This document shows, piece by piece, positions 7,494-16,760 of a stretch of DNA of 64,000 nucleotides (position 1 is the first letter of the stretch; the number at the start of each line of letters is the position of its first letter). The DNA is taken from positions 283-64,282 of the forward strand of contig NZ_JAPQEZ010000004.1 in assembly GCF_026798195.1 (NCBI RefSeq). Direction: 5' to 3'. The stretch is from Lentilactobacillus senioris. GTDB taxonomy: Bacteria; Bacillota; Bacilli; Lactobacillales; Lactobacillaceae. Position numbers and translations under genes: made by a program. A model generated the notes under the pieces. That model was given only the letters and a program-made list of their open reading frames with translations. It did not search any database and was not told where the DNA came from.

Positions 7494-8957
7494 ATGCCAG
7501 AAATTGACAATTTAACCCTTCATACGGACGCGTATGAAATTAATATGATGGATACTTATTTTGAACAGGGGATTGAAAATCGGCATGCTGTGTTTGAAGC
7601 CTATTTCCGCAAATTACCATTTGGTAACGGCTACGCGGTATTTGCTGGCTTGGAACACGTAATTGATTATATCCAAAATATTCACTTTACTGAAGATGAT
7701 ATCAGTTATTTGAAGTCAGTTGGCGACTATTCGCCAGCCTTTTTGGAATATTTAAAAAATTTTGAGTTTAAAGGAACTATCCGCTCCGCTTTGGAAGGGG
7801 ATTTGGTTTTTAACAATGAACCAATCGTACAAGTCGAAGGTACGATTGCTGAGTGTCAATTAGTGGAAACGGCAATTTTAAACATTGTAAATTACCAAAC
7901 CTTAATTGCTACTAAAGCTGCTCGCATTAGAACGGTTGCTGGTAGTGATCCGTTATTAGAATTTGGGAGCCGCAGAGCACAAGAAGTTTCGGCTGCTATT
8001 TGGGGGACTCGTGCTGCTATTATTGGTGGCTTTGATGCCACTTCTAATGTTTTAGCTGGTAAACAATTTGGGATTCCAATTAGTGGAACCCATGCGCATT
8101 CTATGGTGGAAGCTTATGGTAGTGATTATGCTGCTTTTAAAGCCTATGCGCAAACTCACCACGATTGTGTCTTCTTAGTAGATACTTATGATACTTTACG
8201 TAGTGGGATTCCTAGTGCCATTCGGGTAGCTCAGGAATTTGGCGATCAGATTGATTTTCAAGGGGTGCGAATTGATTCTGGAGATATGGCTTACATTTCT
8301 AAACGAGTTCGCCAAATGCTAGATGATGCTGGCTATCCTGATGCTAAAATTTACGCTTCCAATGATTTAGATGAACAAACCATTACCAGCTTGAAAATGC
8401 AGGGAGCTCGAATTGATATCTGGGGCGTAGGAACCAAAGTGATCACTGCATTTGACCAACCTGCTTTAGGCGCCGTTTACAAGATGGTCTCGGTAGAAGA
8501 CGAAAATGGTGAAATGATTGACACCATTAAAATTTCTAGCAATGCTGAAAAAATTTCTACCCCCGGCAAAAAACAAGTTTGGCGCTTAACCGATAAAGCG
8601 GATGGCAAATCCGAAGGTGATTATGTGGCATTGGCCGATGAAGATCCACGAGAAGAAGATACCTTGTATCTATTCCACCCGCAATATACTTATATTAACC
8701 GGACCTTGGAAAACTTCACTGCTAGACCAGTATTGCAACCAATTTTTGAAGACGGCAAGTTAGTGTATGAATTGCCGACCTTACAAGAAATTACGGAATA
8801 CGCTAAGGCTAATCGGCGGTCGCTATGGCCAGAATATAAGCGGGAATTAAATCCACAATTTTATCCGGTGGACTTGTCTAAAGAATGCTGGGACAACAAG
8901 AACCGAATCATTAAAAAAGTGCGCACTTACGTTGATTCTATCAATCCTAACGAATAG
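7494..8957 (+). CDS. pncB: Nicotinate phosphoribosyltransferase
   Basis: PncB joins nicotinate and PRPP to give nicotinate mononucleotide, feeding NAD salvage. The 487-residue protein begins with the family-typical LHTDAYEINMMDTYFEQG (about 9-26), has GTRAAIIGGFDATSNVLAG (about 172-190), the catalytic histidine region SGTHAHSMV near 200 and RIDSGDMAY near 260. Length fits the long Firmicutes form. AAGGAGG at 7475-7481 lies 12 nt before the ATG, slightly wide. nadE follows after 11 nt with its own strong ribosome binding site, so both salvage enzymes are made together. Lactobacilli commonly need nicotinate in the medium, which fits this salvage pair. Confidence 0.95.
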   Translation: MPEIDNLTLHTDAYEINMMDTYFEQGIENRHAVFEAYFRKLPFGNGYAVFAGLEHVIDYIQNIHFTEDDISYLKSVGDYSPAFLEYLKNFEFKGTIRSALEGDLVFNNEPIVQVEGTIAECQLVETAILNIVNYQTLIATKAARIRTVAGSDPLLEFGSRRAQEVSAAIWGTRAAIIGGFDATSNVLAGKQFGIPISGTHAHSMVEAYGSDYAAFKAYAQTHHDCVFLVDTYDTLRSGIPSAIRVAQEFGDQIDFQGVRIDSGDMAYISKRVRQMLDDAGYPDAKIYASNDLDEQTITSLKMQGARIDIWGVGTKVITAFDQPALGAVYKMVSVEDENGEMIDTIKISSNAEKISTPGKKQVWRLTDKADGKSEGDYVALADEDPREEDTLYLFHPQYTYINRTLENFTARPVLQPIFEDGKLVYELPTLQEITEYAKANRRSLWPEYKRELNPQFYPVDLSKECWDNKNRIIKKVRTYVDSINPNE

Positions 8958-8968
8958 GAGGTTAACTA

Positions 8969-9793
8969 ATGCGAACTAAACAAGCTGAAATTATTGCTAC
9001 TTTACATGTTGCTACTAAAATCGATCCGCAAACAGAAATCAGAAGAACAATTGATTTCTTAAAAGAATACTTACGAGTTACCGGACTAAAGACGTATGTC
9101 TTAGGCATTTCTGGTGGTCAAGATTCTACGCTAGCTGGTAAATTAGCCCAATTAGCTGTTAACGAATTACGACAAGAAGATCAAGATATGGGCTATCAAT
9201 TTATCGCTGTTCGATTGCCATATGGGGTACAGGCTGATGAGTCTGATGCGCTAGCCGCTATTGACTTTATCAAAGCCGATCAAACCATGCGAGTGGACAT
9301 TAAAGCGGCTACGGATGCCGCCGTCCAGTCTTTGCAGACCAATCATTTGATGATTAGTGATTTTAATAAGGGAAATATCAAGGCTCGCCAGCGCATGATT
9401 GCCCAGTACGGGATTGCTGGTGAAACTAGTGGGGTAGTAATTGGCACGGATCATGCTGCGGAATCAGTTACCGGTTTTTACACTAAATTTGGGGATGGTG
9501 CCGCTGATATTACTCCGTTATGGCGACTCGATAAACGTCAAGGACGTCAAATGTTAGCAGAATTGGGAGCACCAGAACATTTATATGCTAAAGTACCAAC
9601 TGCTGACTTGGAAGAAGAACGACCAGCCTTACCAGACGAAGTAGCATTGGGAGTTAGTTACGATGAAATTGACGATTACCTCGAGGGGCGTCCAGTTTCT
9701 GATCAAGCTGCTAAGACGATTGAGGGTTGGTACGACCGCACTGAACACAAGCGGCATTTACCCGTTACCATCTTTGATAATTTTTGGCGGTAG
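8969..9793 (+). CDS. nadE: NH3-dependent NAD+ synthetase
   Basis: NadE amidates nicotinate adenine dinucleotide to NAD+ with ATP and ammonia. The 274-residue protein is the short form lacking the N-terminal glutaminase domain, so free ammonia is the donor. The PP-loop [19 protein letters not shown] is at about residues 46-64, [23 protein letters not shown] near 154-176 is the family signature, and the end [14 protein letters not shown] is typical. AGGAGG sits 7 nt before the ATG, overlapping the pncB stop region. nadD, needed between the two steps, is not in the window. Confidence 0.95.
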   Translation: MRTKQAEIIATLHVATKIDPQTEIRRTIDFLKEYLRVTGLKTYVLGISGGQDSTLAGKLAQLAVNELRQEDQDMGYQFIAVRLPYGVQADESDALAAIDFIKADQTMRVDIKAATDAAVQSLQTNHLMISDFNKGNIKARQRMIAQYGIAGETSGVVIGTDHAAESVTGFYTKFGDGAADITPLWRLDKRQGRQMLAELGAPEHLYAKVPTADLEEERPALPDEVALGVSYDEIDDYLEGRPVSDQAAKTIEGWYDRTEHKRHLPVTIFDNFWR

Positions 9794-9799
9794 TTTTAA

Positions 9800-9828
9800 G
9801 TGACAAACTAAAAATTAACAGTTATAAT
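9800..9828 (+). promoter_or_regulatory. Promoter of the Mn riboswitch/ATPase operon
   Basis: GTGACA at 9800-9805 and TATAAT at 9823-9828 are 17 bp apart, ending 11 bp before the conserved start of the riboswitch. A second TATAAT occurs at 9832-9837. Confidence 0.8.
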
Positions 9829-9837
9829 AACTATAAT

Positions 9838-9967
9838 CAAAAGGGAGTAACCGGCGGCCGTTGGCTGCGATTATCTCGTCAGCGTGAAACTTTACGGTTT
9901 CCGGGATGTCTTAAACGGTGAGACTTATGAATCCATATTTATGTGGGCTCATAAGTCTCTTTTTCTT
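9838..9967 (+). promoter_or_regulatory. yybP-ykoY manganese riboswitch with terminator
   Basis: The leader carries the conserved elements of the yybP-ykoY class in order: AAAGGGAGTA at 9839-9848, CTCGTCAGC near 9883-9891, CCGGGATG near 9901-9908 and AAACGGTGAGACTT near 9913-9925. This class binds Mn2+. A perfect 10-bp hairpin (AGACTTATGA at 9921-9930, complement at 9949-9958) followed by a T-rich tail is an intrinsic terminator whose 5' arm overlaps the closing part of the aptamer. That layout fits an ON switch in which Mn2+ stabilises the aptamer and prevents termination, opening the cation-ATPase gene. The fold and ligand are inferred from class similarity. Confidence 0.87.
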
Positions 9968-9983
9968 TATAAGGAGGAAGCAG

Positions 9984-12653
9984 ATGGCAAATCAAACTGA
10001 ACAATTTTACCAGCAAGATAGCTCCACCGTTTTAAAAGCAATGCATAGTACTGAAACGGGTTTAACGGATCAACAGGTCTCAGAACGTCTTAATCAGTAT
10101 GGACCTAATAAGTTGGTGGCTAAACGACGCACAACTTTAATCGAAAAATTTTTAGCACAGTTTAAGGATTTAATGATTATTATTTTGCTAATTGCGGCGG
10201 TTGTTGCCGGCATTGCCGGTGAACGTGCAGATGCCATCATTATTTTAACGGTGGTAATTTTAAACGCTGTCTTTGGAGTTTTTCAAGAAGCCAAAGCTGA
10301 AAATGCGATTGATTCCCTAAAGCAAATGGCTGCTCCCATGGCTACGGTGGTAAGAGCCGGCCACGAAACGCGGATTAATAGTGCTGAAATTGTCCCCGGC
10401 GACATTGTGTTACTAGAAGCTGGTGATATCATTCCGGCTGATATTCGTTTCTTAAGCGCCAACGCGTTAAAGGTTGAAGAAGCGGCGTTAACTGGTGAAT
10501 CCGTTCCGGTTAACAAGCAAGTAGCTGCTATTGAAACCGCTGATTTACCATTAGGGGATCGTAAGGATTTAGGTTTTATGAACAGCAACGTTACTGCCGG
10601 CCGGGGATCAGGGGTGGTAATTGGTACTGGGATGCAGACGGAAGTGGGAAAAATTGCCACGATGTTAGATGCAGCTAGCGAAACCACTACGCCACTTCAA
10701 GAAAACTTGAAACAGTTAGGAAAAGTGCTGACCGTTTTAATTTTAATTATTGCCGTAGTGGTTTTCGGGATTGGAATGTTACGTGGTCAAGAATCAGTTT
10801 TAGATATGCTGTTAACTTCGATTTCATTAGCGGTAGCGGCTATTCCAGAAGGCTTACCAGCGATCGTTACCGTTACGTTAGCGTTAGGAACCCAACAAAT
10901 GGCCCGTCATAAAGCATTGATTCGAAAATTACCAGCAGTGGAAACTCTGGGAAGTACCGACATTATTGCTTCTGATAAAACTGGGACACTGACTCAAAAT
11001 AAAATGACGGTTGAAGCGGTATTTGTGAATCAACAATTTCATGGCGACGTAACTCAAGATTATGAAACAACTAAACCGTTAACGGCTGTGATGCTGTTAA
11101 ATAACGATACTAAATTTGATAATGGTCAGCTCCTGGGGGATCCAACGGAAACGGCACTAGTTCAGTACTATTTAGATCAAAATTTAGAAGTGGAACAGTA
11201 TATTAAAGAGAGACCACGGCTGGCAGAAATTCCGTTTGATTCGGAACGAAAACTTATGACGACGTTTAACCAATTACCAGACCAACGAATTTTGGTAACT
11301 TTTAAGGGGGCACCCGACCAATTACTCAAACGAGTAACCCAGATTGATGTCGATGGTCAGGTCCGTCCCATTACTGATGCAGATCGTGAATTAATCTTGG
11401 CAACCAATCATGATTTAGCGTCTGAAGCATTACGGGTACTGGCAATGGCATACCGAATTACCGACCAAGTACCAGCGGAAGCTGAGTTAACTTCTGAAAG
11501 CCAAGAACGTGATATGGTATTCGTTGGGTTAATCGGGATGATTGATCCAGAACGACCAGAAGTGTATCAGGCAGTTAAAGAGGCCAAGGCAGCTGGAATT
11601 GCTCCAATTATGATTACTGGTGATCATAGTGATACTGCCGGGGCCATTGCTGCTCGCTTAGGAATTTTAGATAATCAACGCGGTAAGGAACAAATTTTAA
11701 CTGGGGCTGAATTGGACGAACAAAGTGATGCTCAATTTGAGCAAAACGTGGCTAAGTATACGGTATATGCACGAGTAGCCCCAGAACATAAGGTTCGGAT
11801 CGTAAATGCTTGGCAGAAAAAGGGCAAGGTAGTTGCTATGACTGGTGATGGGGTTAATGATGCCCCAGCGTTAAAGGCAGCCGATATTGGAATTGGCATG
11901 GGAATTACCGGAACTGAAGTATCTAAAGAAGCCAGTGACATGGTACTAGCCGACGACAATTTTGCTACTATCGTTACCGCAGTTAAGGCCGGTCGTAAGG
12001 TGTTCGCTAATATTCAAAAAGCGTTGCAATACCTGTTATCAGCTAACTTAGGCGAAGTGCTAACCTTATTCGTGATGACTTTGATGGGGTGGCAAATTTT
12101 GGCACCGGTTCAAATTTTATGGATTAATTTGGTGACCGATACTTTTCCAGCCATTGCTCTGGGAGTTGAGCCAGCGGAACCAGGAATTATGAATCGTAAA
12201 CCACGAGGTAGGAAGTCTAATTTCTTGTCCGGTGGGGTAATGAGTAATATCTTATATCAAGGGATATTAGAAGGGGCGATTACTTTAGGAGTTTACGCCT
12301 TTGCAATTACTTTTCCGGTACATCACAGTCCGGAATTAGCTCATGCAGATGCATTGACCATGGCTTACGCCACCTTAGGTTTATTACAGTTATTCCATGC
12401 AGTTAACTCTAAAACCATTCACCAATCTATCTTTAAGGTAGGAGTGTTTAAAAATAAATTCTTTAACTGGGCCTTGCTTAGTTCAGCGATTTTATTGGTG
12501 TTAACAATTGCAGTTCCTGGCTTTAACCAACTCTTCCATGTGACCGAATTAACAGCTTTTCAATGGTTAATTGTTGTATTCGGTGGTATCCTTATGGTAT
12601 TAGTTGTAGAAATAGTGAAATTGGTTCAACGAAAAGTATTTCACTTAGAATAG
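9984..12653 (+). CDS. P-type cation ATPase (Ca2+/Mn2+ export type)
   Basis: This 889-residue P2-type ATPase pumps a divalent cation out of the cytosol. Visible motifs are TGES in the actuator domain (near residue 160), PEGLP in membrane helix 4 (the SERCA Ca2+-site motif), the phosphorylated aspartate in SDKTGTLTQNKM (near 330), TGDGVNDAPALKAADIGI (near 620) and NLVTDTFPA in helix 6, matching the Asn-Thr-Asp of SERCA. I place the start at 9984, 6 nt after AAGGAGG, because an upstream ATG at 9918 lies inside the riboswitch terminator. The Mn riboswitch suggests manganese export, as for lactococcal YoaB; the residues equally allow calcium. Confidence 0.93.
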   Translation: MANQTEQFYQQDSSTVLKAMHSTETGLTDQQVSERLNQYGPNKLVAKRRTTLIEKFLAQFKDLMIIILLIAAVVAGIAGERADAIIILTVVILNAVFGVFQEAKAENAIDSLKQMAAPMATVVRAGHETRINSAEIVPGDIVLLEAGDIIPADIRFLSANALKVEEAALTGESVPVNKQVAAIETADLPLGDRKDLGFMNSNVTAGRGSGVVIGTGMQTEVGKIATMLDAASETTTPLQENLKQLGKVLTVLILIIAVVVFGIGMLRGQESVLDMLLTSISLAVAAIPEGLPAIVTVTLALGTQQMARHKALIRKLPAVETLGSTDIIASDKTGTLTQNKMTVEAVFVNQQFHGDVTQDYETTKPLTAVMLLNNDTKFDNGQLLGDPTETALVQYYLDQNLEVEQYIKERPRLAEIPFDSERKLMTTFNQLPDQRILVTFKGAPDQLLKRVTQIDVDGQVRPITDADRELILATNHDLASEALRVLAMAYRITDQVPAEAELTSESQERDMVFVGLIGMIDPERPEVYQAVKEAKAAGIAPIMITGDHSDTAGAIAARLGILDNQRGKEQILTGAELDEQSDAQFEQNVAKYTVYARVAPEHKVRIVNAWQKKGKVVAMTGDGVNDAPALKAADIGIGMGITGTEVSKEASDMVLADDNFATIVTAVKAGRKVFANIQKALQYLLSANLGEVLTLFVMTLMGWQILAPVQILWINLVTDTFPAIALGVEPAEPGIMNRKPRGRKSNFLSGGVMSNILYQGILEGAITLGVYAFAITFPVHHSPELAHADALTMAYATLGLLQLFHAVNSKTIHQSIFKVGVFKNKFFNWALLSSAILLVLTIAVPGFNQLFHVTELTAFQWLIVVFGGILMVLVVEIVKLVQRKVFHLE

Positions 12654-12663
12654 GAGAATGATA

Positions 12664-13095
12664 ATGAAACAAGCTAATGTTCAAGTTTATGCGGGGGTTT
12701 TATCACAAGTCATTGATTCCACTACTCAAAATGGTTCTGACTTAAACGATGACTTTGAAATTTTAAGAAAAGCTGTTGATGACAACAAAGTAGCGGATAT
12801 TGATACTGCTGAATTAACTAAGATTCAAAAGCATTTCCAAGAGGGAACTGATATTTACAAGGAAAACCTCTTAAAATTAGAAAAAGTGGCGGTACCGGTT
12901 AAAATTTTGGGTCGCCACAAACAATTAATTAAGCATTATGAAGACTATACTAACGCTTGCCAGGCCATGACTGACAGCATCAATCCGGAAGCTAACAGTG
13001 TGGTAGTTGATATGTTTAACCAATCAGAAAAAGACCAAGAAGCTGCCATTGCTGCTATTTCGAACACTACTAGTCGAATTATGAGCGCAATGTAA
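12664..13095 (+). CDS. Unknown small helical protein in the ATPase operon
   Basis: I do not recognise this 143-residue protein. It is acidic, has no signal peptide or membrane segment, and reads as continuous amphipathic helix, perhaps a four-helix bundle. Conspicuous segments are LNDDFEILRKAVDDNKVADID near 30 and KILGRHKQLIKHYEDYTNACQAM near 82. It begins 10 nt after the P-type ATPase stop, so it should share that gene's promoter and Mn riboswitch. AGGAG at 12652-12656 is 7 nt from the ATG at 12664, whereas the ATG at 12658 is too close. A terminator follows. A role linked to metal homeostasis is only suggested by position. Confidence 0.75.
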   Translation: MKQANVQVYAGVLSQVIDSTTQNGSDLNDDFEILRKAVDDNKVADIDTAELTKIQKHFQEGTDIYKENLLKLEKVAVPVKILGRHKQLIKHYEDYTNACQAMTDSINPEANSVVVDMFNQSEKDQEAAIAAISNTTSRIMSAM

Positions 13096-13105
13096 TTACT
13101 ACATT

Positions 13106-13136
13106 AACGATTACCAGTTGGTAGTCGTTTTTGTTT
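13106..13136 (+). terminator. Terminator of the ATPase operon
   Basis: AACGATTACC and GGTAGTCGTT (one G-T pair) enclose a 4-nt loop and are followed by a T-rich tail, directly in front of the tex ribosome binding site. Confidence 0.8.
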
Positions 13137-13154
13137 CGCAAAAAGGAAGGTACT

Positions 13155-15323
13155 ATGGCTGATCAAAAACTAACTCAACAAATTTTAACCCAGCTGCCGG
13201 AATTAAAGGCAGCTCAAATTAATGCCACCCTCGATATGCTAGGAGAAGGTGACACTGTTCCATTTATTGCTAGGTACCGAAAAGAACGGACTCAGAATTT
13301 AGATGAAGTCCAAATTCGGGCGATCATGGATACTGCCAACCAAATCCAAACGTTAAATAAACGTCGGGCGGATATTTTAAAACGAATTGAAGAGCAGGGG
13401 GCTCTCACCCCTAAGTTACAGCAAGCGATTAATGCTGCTGATAAAATGCAACAATTAGAAAACTTATATCTGCCATATAAACAAAAACGACGGACTAAGG
13501 CCACGATCGCTAAGGAATTGGGATTAGCGCCAATTGCGGAAGCCGTTTTTAAATTCGCTCCCCAATTAGATTCGCAAATTAATCAAATGATTAATCATAG
13601 CCCCGAATTACCGGATCGCGAAGCCGTTTTAGCTGGTGTCCACGAAATATTAGCCGAAACAATTAGTGAGCATGCTCAATTTCGGGATTGGATTTTAACT
13701 GCTACTCAAAAAAACGGTAATTTGGTAGTTAAAGTCAAAAAAGGCAGGCAAGAAAAAGATGAAGAGGGCAAGTACGAGCAGTATTATGACTTTAATCAAC
13801 GACTCAAAGCTATTCCGGGATTTCGAACTTTAGCCATTAACCGCGGTGAAAAAGAGGGCATTTTAACCGTTAAGGTCGAGGCTAATACTGATGAAATTAT
13901 TAATTACTTGCAATTTAAGTTAATTCAAAAACGTTCAGGTTTGGCAGCGGATTTACTTAATGAAGCTATCGATGCCGCTTATAAACGTTTTATTGGTCCA
14001 GCAATTGAACGAGAAATCCGGAATGAATTGACAGAAACTGCAGAAACTCACGCGATTACCGTTTTTGGAGAGAATTTATATCATTTATTAATGCAAGCCC
14101 CTTTAAAGGGAAAGATTGTTATGGGCTTTGATCCTGCTTACCGGACTGGATGTAAGCTGGCGATTATGGACGCTAACGGTAAATTTTTAGCCAAACAAGT
14201 CATTTATCCGCACAAACCTGCTGCCACCAGCAAACGAGAAGCCGCAATGCCAGCCTTTATTGATTTACTAGAGAAGTATCAAGTAGAAATGATTGCGATT
14301 GGTAACGGAACCGCTAGTCGAGAATCAGAACAATTTGTAGCGGAAGCTTTGAAAAAAATTAAGCGACCAATTTATTACGTAATTACTAATGAAGCCGGTG
14401 CTTCTGTTTACTCGGCTAGCCAAGTAGCTCGGGATGAATTTCCAGATTTCAACGTGGAAGAACGGTCTGCCGTTAGTATTGGCCGAAGAATTCAAGATCC
14501 ACTGGCAGAATTAGTTAAAATTGACCCGCAAGCCATTGGGGTGGGCCAATATCAACATGATGTGTCCCAAAAACAGTTAACAGCTCAACTAGATCAAGTG
14601 GTCGAAACAGCGGTTAACCAAGTAGGGGTAAACGTTAACACGGCTAGTCCGGAGTTATTAATTCACATTTCGGGATTAACCAAGACCACGGCCCAAAATA
14701 TCGTTAAATTCAGAAACGAAAATGGACCGTTTGCTTCTCGAAAAAATTTAGCTAAGGTTCCCCGACTAGGTCCCAAGGCATACGAACAATCGGTAGGTTT
14801 TTTAAGAATTATTGGAGGTCGATCACCGTTAGATAATACTGACATTCATCCAGAAAGTTATCCCCAAACGTTGGCTTTGCTGCAGGAGTTGGGATTAACG
14901 GAGGCTGATTTAGGTACTGAAGAATTAAAAGATCACCTAAACCAAATCGATATTGCCACAGTTAGTCAAAAGTTAGCAATCGGTGAACAAACGTTAATTG
15001 ATATTATTGCTAGTTTGCAACACCCTGGACGAGATTTACGAGACGAGATGCCAGCGCCACTTCTAAGACAAGATGTCTTAACGATGGCAGATTTAAAACC
15101 AGGGATGAAGTTACAAGGAACGGTTAGAAACGTGGTCGATTTTGGGATATTTGTGGATATCGGAGTGAAACATGACGGTTTGGTGCATATTTCCAAGATG
15201 AGTGATCACTACGTTAGTTCTCCAGCTAAATTAGCCTCGGTGGGCGACATTGTGACGGTATGGATAGATTCAGTAGATGAAAAACGTAATAGAATTCAGT
15301 TAACGATGGTGGCTCCTGAATAG
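13155..15323 (+). CDS. tex: Tex-family RNA-binding transcription accessory protein
   Basis: This 722-residue protein has the Tex/YhgF layout: N-terminal helical HTH-like domain (1-180), a YqgF/RNase H-like domain (about 320-440, with GFDPAYRTGCKLAIMD), a helix-hairpin-helix pair (about 490-560, NVNTASPELLIHISGL) and a C-terminal S1 domain (about 640-715, GMKLQGTVRNVVDFGIFVDIG). Tex binds nucleic acids and associates with transcribing or translating complexes; the exact role is not settled. The start is ATG 13155, preceded by AAGGAAGG; an upstream in-frame TTG at 13131 lies in the terminator tail. SprT follows after 8 nt, the usual neighbour in Firmicutes. Confidence 0.93.
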   Translation: MADQKLTQQILTQLPELKAAQINATLDMLGEGDTVPFIARYRKERTQNLDEVQIRAIMDTANQIQTLNKRRADILKRIEEQGALTPKLQQAINAADKMQQLENLYLPYKQKRRTKATIAKELGLAPIAEAVFKFAPQLDSQINQMINHSPELPDREAVLAGVHEILAETISEHAQFRDWILTATQKNGNLVVKVKKGRQEKDEEGKYEQYYDFNQRLKAIPGFRTLAINRGEKEGILTVKVEANTDEIINYLQFKLIQKRSGLAADLLNEAIDAAYKRFIGPAIEREIRNELTETAETHAITVFGENLYHLLMQAPLKGKIVMGFDPAYRTGCKLAIMDANGKFLAKQVIYPHKPAATSKREAAMPAFIDLLEKYQVEMIAIGNGTASRESEQFVAEALKKIKRPIYYVITNEAGASVYSASQVARDEFPDFNVEERSAVSIGRRIQDPLAELVKIDPQAIGVGQYQHDVSQKQLTAQLDQVVETAVNQVGVNVNTASPELLIHISGLTKTTAQNIVKFRNENGPFASRKNLAKVPRLGPKAYEQSVGFLRIIGGRSPLDNTDIHPESYPQTLALLQELGLTEADLGTEELKDHLNQIDIATVSQKLAIGEQTLIDIIASLQHPGRDLRDEMPAPLLRQDVLTMADLKPGMKLQGTVRNVVDFGIFVDIGVKHDGLVHISKMSDHYVSSPAKLASVGDIVTVWIDSVDEKRNRIQLTMVAPE

Positions 15324-15331
15324 GAGAACAA

Positions 15332-15784
15332 ATGACAAACGAACAATTACAGAAATTGGTAGAACAAATTTCTTTAGAATTTTTTGCTAAGCCATTTAAG
15401 CATCAAGCAACTTTTAATCCGCGTTTGAAAACTACTGGTGGACGTTACCACCTGACCAGCCATAACATTGACATTAATCCGTTAATGTTAACTGAATTTT
15501 CACGGGCAAATTTAATGGGAGTGGTCAAACACGAACTGTGTCATTATCACCTGCATTTGGCGGGGGTGCCCAGTAACCATCGAAATCAAGAGTTTAAATC
15601 CTTACTATTAGCAGTAGGGGGCAGTCGGTATGCTCCGCGAACGTCAAAAGTTAAGGTACGAGCAAAATTACACCACTACCAGTGCCTCAGTTGTGGTCAA
15701 CAGTATGAACGTCAAAGACTAGTAAATACTGTTAAATATCGTTGTGGCAAGTGCCATGGCAAATTGAAGTTGATTTCGGCATAG
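15332..15784 (+). CDS. SprT-family protein with zinc ribbon
   Basis: This 150-residue protein has the SprT-like zincin motif HELCHYHLH (near residues 68-76) and a C-terminal zinc ribbon with two Cys pairs, CLSCG (near 114) and CGKC (near 138). The fold resembles metalloproteases and the human SPRTN domain, but the activity of the short bacterial form is not established. It is expressed with tex: AGGAG overlaps the tex stop region and the ATG follows 8 nt after the tex stop. The start agrees with family length of about 150. Confidence 0.88.
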   Translation: MTNEQLQKLVEQISLEFFAKPFKHQATFNPRLKTTGGRYHLTSHNIDINPLMLTEFSRANLMGVVKHELCHYHLHLAGVPSNHRNQEFKSLLLAVGGSRYAPRTSKVKVRAKLHHYQCLSCGQQYERQRLVNTVKYRCGKCHGKLKLISA

Positions 15785-15832
15785 GATGCCAGAATAGCTT
15801 ATAATTAAAGAAAACATGTTGGAGGTTAGAAT

Positions 15833-16711
15833 ATGTCAAAAACAATTGTGCGAGTGCCAGCTTCTTCAGCAAACGTGGGATCCGGAATGGATTCCATTGG
15901 GGTAGCGTTTCATTTGTACTATACGGTCATTGTCGAAGAAGAGACTGACCGTTGGCAAATTAACCATGCTTTGGGTAGTAATATTCCTACAGATGAAAAT
16001 AATTTGATGGTACAAACTATCTTACGAATTGATCCTAAAATTCATCCGCACCAACTAACGGTAATTTCAGATATTCCGATTGCTCACGGCTTAGGTTCTA
16101 GTACTACTGCCGTGGTAGCCGGAATTAAAATTGCTAACGTGTTAGGTGAGTTGAATCTATCGTTAGAAGAACAGATTGATCTAGGAGCTAAGTTTGAAGG
16201 CCATGCAGAAAACGTTGCGGCAGCCATGATGGGTAACATGGCCATTACCAGTTTTGATGGTAAACATGCTCAAGTGGTTAATGCTGAATTACCTGATGCT
16301 TCAGCACTGTTTTATATTCGTCCAGATGGAATCAGTGAAGCTGCCAGTCGGGCCAAGTTGCCACAAGAAATTGACTACTTGACGGCTATTCAGTCCAGCA
16401 GTGTTACTAATGTTTTTGTTGGCTTGGTATGTCAAGGTGAATGGGAAAAAGCAGTTCCTTTGGTTGAAAATGACCAGTTCCATGAACCATATCGATTGGA
16501 TTTGGTTCCGGAGTTAAAAACTATTCGGGATAAAGCCCATGAATTAGGAATTTATGGGACTTACCTGAGTGGAGCGGGGCCAACTATTGCTACTTTTGGT
16601 GATTACACTAAATTAACGGAGTTGCGCATGGAACTCCAAAAGATGAATCTAAAAGGTAGTTTACGGATCATGAACGTTGACCATAATGGGACTGACGTTC
16701 GCGGAGAATAA
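15833..16711 (+). CDS. thrB: Homoserine kinase
   Basis: ThrB phosphorylates homoserine with ATP, on the way to threonine. The 292-residue GHMP kinase begins with VRVPASSANVGSGMDSIGVAF (4-24), has the ATP loop PIAHGLGSSTTAVVAG (about 83-98) and the C-terminal GHMP motif YLSGAGPTIATFG (about 244-256). GGAGG lies 7 nt before the ATG, and TATAAT at 15800-15805 may be its -10 box. Unlike the common hom-thrC-thrB order, neither partner gene is adjacent. Among GHMP kinases the homoserine kinase match is best, but mevalonate-path kinases are relatives. Confidence 0.87.
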   Translation: MSKTIVRVPASSANVGSGMDSIGVAFHLYYTVIVEEETDRWQINHALGSNIPTDENNLMVQTILRIDPKIHPHQLTVISDIPIAHGLGSSTTAVVAGIKIANVLGELNLSLEEQIDLGAKFEGHAENVAAAMMGNMAITSFDGKHAQVVNAELPDASALFYIRPDGISEAASRAKLPQEIDYLTAIQSSSVTNVFVGLVCQGEWEKAVPLVENDQFHEPYRLDLVPELKTIRDKAHELGIYGTYLSGAGPTIATFGDYTKLTELRMELQKMNLKGSLRIMNVDHNGTDVRGE

Positions 16712-16718
16712 AAAAAGC

Positions 16719-16747
16719 TTGCAGACAAGATAATTATTTGCTATAAT
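16719..16747 (+). promoter_or_regulatory. Promoter of tRNA-Leu
   Basis: TTGCAG (16719-16724) and a consensus TATAAT (16742-16747) have a 17-bp spacer and end 13 bp before the mature tRNA. Confidence 0.87.
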
Positions 16748-16760
16748 TTTTCTTGTTGAT

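Noticed and set aside
9918-9983. An N-terminal extension of the P-type ATPase starting at 9918
   Set aside because: This stretch is the terminator of the Mn riboswitch, and a strong ribosome binding site lies just before the ATG at 9984.
10283-10687. A 134-codon antisense frame inside the P-type ATPase gene
   Set aside because: It is antisense to a well-supported gene, rich in Ser/Ala/Ile without domain features, and has no ribosome binding site.
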